A stretch of DNA of 16,028 nt from Loktanella sp. (GTDB lineage: Bacteria > Pseudomonadota > Alphaproteobacteria > Rhodobacterales > Rhodobacteraceae). The translations under genes were made by a program, and so were the position numbers. Of the stretch, positions 14,353 through 16,028 are shown piece after piece (position 1 is the first letter of the stretch; every line of letters starts with the position of its first letter). The notes beneath the pieces are model-generated. The model saw only the letters and a list, made by a program, of their open reading frames with translations, ran no database searches and was not told where the DNA came from. Location of the stretch: assembly GCA_003551805.1 (NCBI GenBank), contig PUNR01000163.1, forward strand, positions 1 to 16,028, written 5' to 3'.

Positions 14353-16002
14353 TCAGGCGTTGATGAGGGCCTTGGCAGCTTCGCGGGCCGCCTCTGTCAC
14401 GGTATCGCCTGACAGCATCCGCGCGATTTCATCAATACGCGCGCCTGCATCCAGCGGCACGACAGTTGACAAGGTCTGATCCGCGCTTTGGTGTTTTTCC
14501 ACGCGCCAGTGATGGCCACCCAAGGCTGCTACCTGCGGTGAATGTGTCACGACGAGCACCTGACCGCCTTGCGCTAATTCGGCCAACCGCCGCCCGACCG
14601 CATCAGCAGTCGCCCCGCCCACGCCACGGTCGATTTCATCGAAAATCAGCGTCAAACCGGCAACATCCTGTGTCAGGCAAACCTTGAGCGCGAGCAGAAA
14701 GCGGCTGAGTTCCCCGCCGGATGCGATCTTGTTGATCGGGCCGGTCGGCGCGCCGGGGTTTGTGGCCACGGTAAAGGCCACCGCATCCAGCCCGTCCGGG
14801 CCGGGGTCAGCGGGGGTGACTTCGGTGACAAAGACCGCCCGTTCCATCTTGAGCGGGGCAAGCTCTGCCGCCATCGCACGGTCAAGTTTTTGGGCAGCCG
14901 CATGCCGTTTAGCGCGCAGGTCCTGCGCTGCGGCATCATAGGCAGCCTGCGCTGCCTGCACCTGATCCGTCAGCGCCTTAAGATCACCACTGGACCCGTC
15001 CAGCACCGCCAGCCTGTCGCGCAAATCATCGGCAAAGGCGCGAAGGTCATCCGGCAAGACGTCATGTTTGCGTGCCAGCCCACGGATTGCGAACAACCGT
15101 TCTTCGGCCTGTTCCAATGCGAAAGGATCAAAAGACAGCGCATCAAGACAGCTTTCAATCCCGCGTTGGGCATCATCCAGCGACAGCATCAATGCCTCGA
15201 TCGCGGCCAAAGGCGCGTCAAGCTGGCCTTCGGCCTTGTCCGCCGCACCTTGCAACCAGCGGGATGCATCATTGATCAGACCTTCGGCCCCTTGCAGGCT
15301 GAGCGCCTCGTGCGCGCGGGTGATGTCCGTACGGATCTTTTCAGCGGCCTGCATCAGGCGGCGTTGCGCATCAAGGGCTGCTTCTTCGCCCGCCTCTGGC
15401 GCCAGATCATCCAGTTCAGCGACCGCATGGCGCAGGTAATCTTCTTCAGCGCGGGTTTCGGCAATCCGCGCCTCGGCTACGACAAGTGCTTTGCGCGCGG
15501 CAGATAGGGCACGCCATGCGGTTTGCGTGGCACCAAGTTCAGCATCGACGCCAGCAAAAGCATCCAGCATCTGACGGTGCCCGCGCGGGTTTAGCAGACC
15601 GCGATCATCATGCTGGCCGTGCAATTCAACCAATGTTTCAGACAAGGCGCGCAGCACCTCGCCACTGACGCGACGGTCGTTGACCCAAGCAGTTTTGCGC
15701 CCGTCGCGGGTGTTGATGCGGCGCAGGATCAGTTCGTCTTCCACCTCTAGCCCTGCATCCTGCAAGATATCACGCGCTGGATGGGCCGCGGGCAAGTCGA
15801 ACCACGCTGTCACCTCGCCCTGTTCGGCGCCTTGGCGGACCAGTTCCGCCCTGCCCCGCCAACCCAGCACAAAGCCGAGCGAATCAAGCAAAATGGATTT
15901 GCCGGCACCGGTTTCGCCGGTAAGCACGTTCAGACCGGGCTGGAACGAAAGCTCCAACCGGTCAATGATCAGCATATCCCTGATATCTAAGCCGCGCAGC
16001 AT
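14353..16002 (-). CDS. recN: DNA repair protein RecN
   Basis: RecN is an SMC-like ATPase recruited to DNA double-strand breaks, where it helps hold or align ends for RecA-dependent repair. The 549 residues match the usual length (about 550). The protein has an N-terminal head with Walker A GETGAGKS at 29-36 and a shortened central coiled coil (about 150-380) rich in Ala, Glu, Arg and Leu. The C-terminal head has the ABC signature SGGELSRF at 428-435, Walker B TLIFDEID at 451-458, and VLVVTHSPQVAALG. The ATG at 16002 gives the standard MLRGLDIRDMLIIDRLELSF beginning. Only 26 bp upstream are visible, with a weak GGGG site and no room to judge a LexA box. In relatives recN often follows bamD, which would lie beyond the right edge. 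Confidence 0.97.
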   Translation of the reverse strand: MLRGLDIRDMLIIDRLELSFQPGLNVLTGETGAGKSILLDSLGFVLGWRGRAELVRQGAEQGEVTAWFDLPAAHPARDILQDAGLEVEDELILRRINTRDGRKTAWVNDRRVSGEVLRALSETLVELHGQHDDRGLLNPRGHRQMLDAFAGVDAELGATQTAWRALSAARKALVVAEARIAETRAEEDYLRHAVAELDDLAPEAGEEAALDAQRRLMQAAEKIRTDITRAHEALSLQGAEGLINDASRWLQGAADKAEGQLDAPLAAIEALMLSLDDAQRGIESCLDALSFDPFALEQAEERLFAIRGLARKHDVLPDDLRAFADDLRDRLAVLDGSSGDLKALTDQVQAAQAAYDAAAQDLRAKRHAAAQKLDRAMAAELAPLKMERAVFVTEVTPADPGPDGLDAVAFTVATNPGAPTGPINKIASGGELSRFLLALKVCLTQDVAGLTLIFDEIDRGVGGATADAVGRRLAELAQGGQVLVVTHSPQVAALGGHHWRVEKHQSADQTLSTVVPLDAGARIDEIARMLSGDTVTEAAREAAKALINA

Positions 16003-16028
16003 GTCGCACCCCGAAGGGCGGGAAAACC

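Overview
The window looks like a chromosomal segment of a marine Rhodobacteraceae (Roseobacter-clade) bacterium. The basis is the GC-rich coding sequence, the rhodobacterial flavour of every protein I can recognise (gatB, a BolA/J-domain pair, the aerobic cobaltochelatase genes cobS and cobT, recN), and intergenic repeats typical of that family. I cannot name the genus. I see no insertion sequence, phage, CRISPR array, tRNA or rRNA. This is mostly ordinary core genome, and the less explained material lies between genes.

Layout, left to right. The 5' two-thirds of malate synthase G (glcB, minus) runs off the left edge, and a 47-codon zinc-finger-like DUF2256 gene sits just upstream of it on the same strand. 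Then three plus-strand genes follow: a PlsC-like acyltransferase, gatB and a DUF4177 protein. From 4.6 to 10 kb strands alternate gene by gene: bolA (minus), a J-domain protein (plus), a four-helix membrane protein (minus), cobS (plus), an FMN-reductase-like flavoprotein (minus), cobT (plus). An M24 aminopeptidase and a DUF427 protein follow on plus. A CLC chloride channel/transporter and recN then run on minus to the right edge.

Functional links. CobS and CobT are the AAA+ and VWA subunits that, with CobN (not in the window), insert cobalt into hydrogenobyrinic acid a,c-diamide in the aerobic B12 pathway. Here they are split by an inverted flavoprotein gene, so they cannot share one simple sense operon. 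bolA and the J-domain gene are divergent across 78 bp. The remaining genes are housekeeping functions (glyoxylate cycle, lipid acylation, indirect tRNA charging, peptide turnover, anion transport, recombinational repair) with no obvious shared pathway.

Non-coding signals. An inverted pair of REP-like hairpins lies between cobS and the flavoprotein gene. A 13-bp stem with an alternative downstream partner lies in front of cobT. A rhodobacterial intergenic element lies between cobT and the aminopeptidase. The 417-bp gap between the CLC gene and recN contains several tandem hairpins and a tiny ORF with a good ribosome site. That gap is the best place in this window to look for something undescribed, but the evidence is modest.
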